Shown in pieces: positions 5,835 through 7,362 of a stretch of DNA of 7,362 nucleotides. Numbering within the stretch: position 1 is the first letter of the stretch; each line of letters opens with the position of its first letter. The stretch spans positions 1 to 7,362 of the forward strand of contig NZAF01000062.1 in assembly GCA_002686115.1 (NCBI GenBank). Direction: 5' to 3'. This stretch comes from Halobacteriovorax sp. Its GTDB lineage: Bacteria > Bdellovibrionota > Bacteriovoracia > Bacteriovoracales > Bacteriovoracaceae. The notes below the pieces were generated by a model. That model saw only the letters and a list, made by a program, of their open reading frames with translations. It did not search any database and had not been told where the DNA came from. The position numbers and the translations under genes were made by a program.

Positions 5835-6377
5835 ATGGTATTGAAATCATTAATGAAAAATCCTATGTTGATGATTGGTTTTCTTTTCCTGGCCATCTTT
5901 TTATTTCAACTGAGAGACCAAGGATATTTTGACCAAAGATCTGCAAAACTTATCCCTACATCGTGTAAGGCCGTTAAAGTGCGTCTGGACAAATATCTAC
6001 ATGACTCCTGGGAGATTTCATGTAATGAAAATAACCTTGAAGTGATCGTTCCAATTGAAGAATCTGTAATAGAAAATATGGAAAAAACTTTTCCAAAGGA
6101 AGAGCTAAGAACAAAAGATCATAAGCCATTTAAGCTCGCCCTCCAAAAAACTCTTTTTACAGTTATGGCCAATAGCTATATCAGCGTTGCCAAATACTCA
6201 CCAGAAGATAGTCTATCAAGAACAGATATCATTAGCCTGAGGGTCATTCATCCAATTCTGACGTTAAATTCAATCTCAGAGGGAAAGCATGTAGTGAACC
6301 TAAAAACAATTAAGAACTTTAAAAGAGTCACAAAACATCTTGAATCAACAGTTCAAGTTCAAGAGGTCTTCAAATAG
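5835..6377 (+). CDS. Membrane-anchored protein of unknown function
   Basis: No family is recognised. The 180-residue protein has a single N-terminal hydrophobic helix at about 8-25 (PMLMIGFLFLAIFLF) followed directly by charged residues (RDQGYFDQR), more like an uncleaved anchor than a cleaved signal peptide. The remainder (about 38-180) would face the periplasm and mixes strands and helices. Cys44 (PTSCKAV) and Cys63 (EISCNEN) are the only cysteines and, outside the cytoplasm, could form a disulfide. The start at 5835 has no well-placed Shine-Dalgarno; a second in-frame ATG at 5853 would shorten the leader by six residues. The last 33 bases overlap the 3' end of the convergent pseudouridine synthase gene. 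It is divergent from the WYL gene, which might regulate it. Coding status is well supported by length and plausible topology; role unknown. Confidence 0.75.
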   Translation: MVLKSLMKNPMLMIGFLFLAIFLFQLRDQGYFDQRSAKLIPTSCKAVKVRLDKYLHDSWEISCNENNLEVIVPIEESVIENMEKTFPKEELRTKDHKPFKLALQKTLFTVMANSYISVAKYSPEDSLSRTDIISLRVIHPILTLNSISEGKHVVNLKTIKNFKRVTKHLESTVQVQEVFK

Positions 6378-7229
6378 TCCATCAGGAACTGCTTCATAAT
6401 GATACTCAACCTCTTTATACTCTAAAGCGTATTGGAAAGCATGAAGGTAGACTCGGTCTGAACTCTCCGCGCCATATAATTCATCACCTAGAATTGGGAA
6501 ACCAAGATTTGATAACTGAAAACGTATTTGATGTCTTGCTCCTGTTTTTAACTGAACAGAAACAAGTGATAAATTATTCTTATGGTCATAAACTTCTTTT
6601 TTAAAAAAAGCTTCAACAGGACGTCCATTTTTAGTATCTTCAACAACTAAGCTTTTCTTAGGGCCGGTAGCACCTAAATAGCTTACGACCTTTCCCTCTC
6701 GATTAAAATCCCCTCTCACAACTGCAAGGTAGTATTTTTTCTTTGCGAAGTGAGCAAAATTCTCTCTAAGCTCCTTATGAATAATCGAGCGCTTACAATA
6801 AATTAAAACCCCACTTGTAACTTGATCAAGCCGATTCAGTAGACCTTTTTCATGTTCCTTTAAAAGATATAAGCTATCAAAATGATATCGACTTCTTATA
6901 AAATTTAAAACAGTGTCATTTTGAGAATAATCTAAGGGATGACAATGAATACCGACAGGCTTATTCACCACTAAGAAAAGTTCATCGTCAGCAATCACCT
7001 CAATCTCTTTACCATGATAACAGCAATTAACTAGGTATGGATTAAGAATTTCATTCGCAAGACTTAATGCCTCTTTTTTCCTCACAGGCTTTAAGCGCTT
7101 AGGTCTTGATAGTGAATTTTTTATGAGATTACGACTAATACCTAAACTCTTTAAGAAGTCTTCAATAGAATCATAATCATGAATTGAACAAATGCTACCT
7201 TTCTTAGTATGACTCAACTTTATGTCCAT
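6345..7229 (-). CDS. RluA-family pseudouridine synthase
   Basis: Converts specific uridines in rRNA or tRNA to pseudouridine in the cytoplasm. With the ATG at 7229 the product is 294 residues. An S4-like N-terminal segment is possible at about 21-45 (SIEDFLKSLGISRNLI) but lacks a clear full domain. The catalytic domain shows VVNKPVGIHCHP near 87-98, the catalytic Asp135 in NRLDQVTSGVLIY (most family members have HRLD), and KTGARHQIR at 228-236 followed by LGFPILGDELYG, the usual RluA signature. The frame extends upstream to GTG 7232 and TTG 7238; none of the three starts has a strong ribosome site, so ATG is preferred by default. The start lies inside the 3' end of the upstream OmpA/MotB-like gene, which suggests one transcript. 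Its 3' end overlaps the convergent plus-strand gene by 33 bases. Which RNA and position it modifies cannot be told. Confidence 0.92.
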   Translation of the reverse strand: MDIKLSHTKKGSICSIHDYDSIEDFLKSLGISRNLIKNSLSRPKRLKPVRKKEALSLANEILNPYLVNCCYHGKEIEVIADDELFLVVNKPVGIHCHPLDYSQNDTVLNFIRSRYHFDSLYLLKEHEKGLLNRLDQVTSGVLIYCKRSIIHKELRENFAHFAKKKYYLAVVRGDFNREGKVVSYLGATGPKKSLVVEDTKNGRPVEAFFKKEVYDHKNNLSLVSVQLKTGARHQIRFQLSNLGFPILGDELYGAESSDRVYLHAFQYALEYKEVEYHYEAVPDGLFEDLLNLNC

Positions 7230-7362
7230 CACTATCAAGATCTGTCTTTCTAATCATAAACTCTACTCGACGACTTAGTTCATCTATTTTTTGAACAGAT
7301 ACATTTGGCATCTTAACCGTTCTTGTATCACCGTGAAAGACTGTAGAGATTTTCTCTGGTGG
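7204..7362 (-). CDS. C-terminal end of an OmpA/MotB-like envelope protein, cut by the right edge
   Basis: The minus-strand frame is open from the window edge (first codon at 7362) to a TAA at 7204-7206, leaving 52 residues. The segment ISTVFHGDTRTV, then IDELSRRVEFMI, resembles the end of the OmpA/MotB/Pal peptidoglycan-binding domain, in which a Gly-containing strand leads to a helix and the NRRVEI motif; here Ser replaces the Asn. A short hydrophilic tail (DLDSDGHKVESY) follows. Such proteins bind diaminopimelate in peptidoglycan from the periplasm. Its last 26 coding bases overlap the pseudouridine synthase start in another frame, so the two genes are probably cotranscribed. With only the C-terminus visible the family assignment is moderate. 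Confidence 0.55.
   Translation of the reverse strand, partial: PPEKISTVFHGDTRTVKMPNVSVQKIDELSRRVEFMIRKTDLDSDGHKVESY

Noticed and set aside
7230..7238. TTG 7238 or GTG 7232 as the pseudouridine synthase start
   Set aside because: Neither has a clearly better ribosome site than ATG 7229; kept only as alternatives.

Overview
The window is strongly AT-rich, densely packed bacterial DNA with overlapping start and stop codons. Sec-type signal peptides and a C-terminal fragment resembling the OmpA/MotB peptidoglycan-binding domain point to a Gram-negative (diderm) host. The mix of a degenerate WYL regulator, an Hpt-like protein and lineage-specific small exported proteins would suit a Bdellovibrionota/Bacteriovoracales-type genome, but that is only an impression: there is no rRNA or marker gene to prove it. 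No RNA gene, mobile element, CRISPR array or long repeat was seen, and no gap between genes exceeds about 90 bases.

Bases 1-2660 (+) form a tight aromatic amino acid operon: a class I aminotransferase cut by the left edge, a TyrA dehydrogenase, and a PheA dehydratase with an ACT domain. Both junctions are 4-base overlaps (ATGA, then TTGA), which suggests translational coupling. The TyrA C-terminal half resembles plant-type arogenate dehydrogenase and keeps the Asp associated with arogenate use. The three genes could therefore run the arogenate route to Tyr and Phe, with the aminotransferase acting on prephenate. The conventional route, with transamination after PheA and TyrA, remains possible. 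Neither TyrA nor PheA carries a chorismate mutase domain.

Bases 2731-3159 (+) encode a small helical protein that looks like a histidine phosphotransfer (Hpt) domain whose phosphorylated His is replaced by Asp. Bases 3238-4953 (+) are a compact run of three genes for exported proteins. Two are tandem paralogs with a conserved Cys pair and a D-x-[DN]-x-N-G loop, and the third is an alpha/beta hydrolase with Ser-Asp-His candidates.

Bases 4956-5744 (-) encode a WYL/WCX-family regulator with a degenerate WYL motif. It is divergent from a single-pass membrane-anchored protein of unknown function (5835-6377, +). That gene overlaps at its 3' end, tail to tail, with an RluA-type rRNA/tRNA pseudouridine synthase (6345-7229, -). 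The synthase gene in turn starts inside the 3' end of an OmpA/MotB-like gene that runs off the right edge.

Three plus-strand genes (starts 2731, 3238, 5835) lack a convincing Shine-Dalgarno sequence and have a -10-like hexamer 5-6 bases before the ATG, which suggests leaderless transcripts. Two starts were moved from the longest reading frame (to 3731 and to 5744) because strong ribosome binding sites sit just before the internal ATG.
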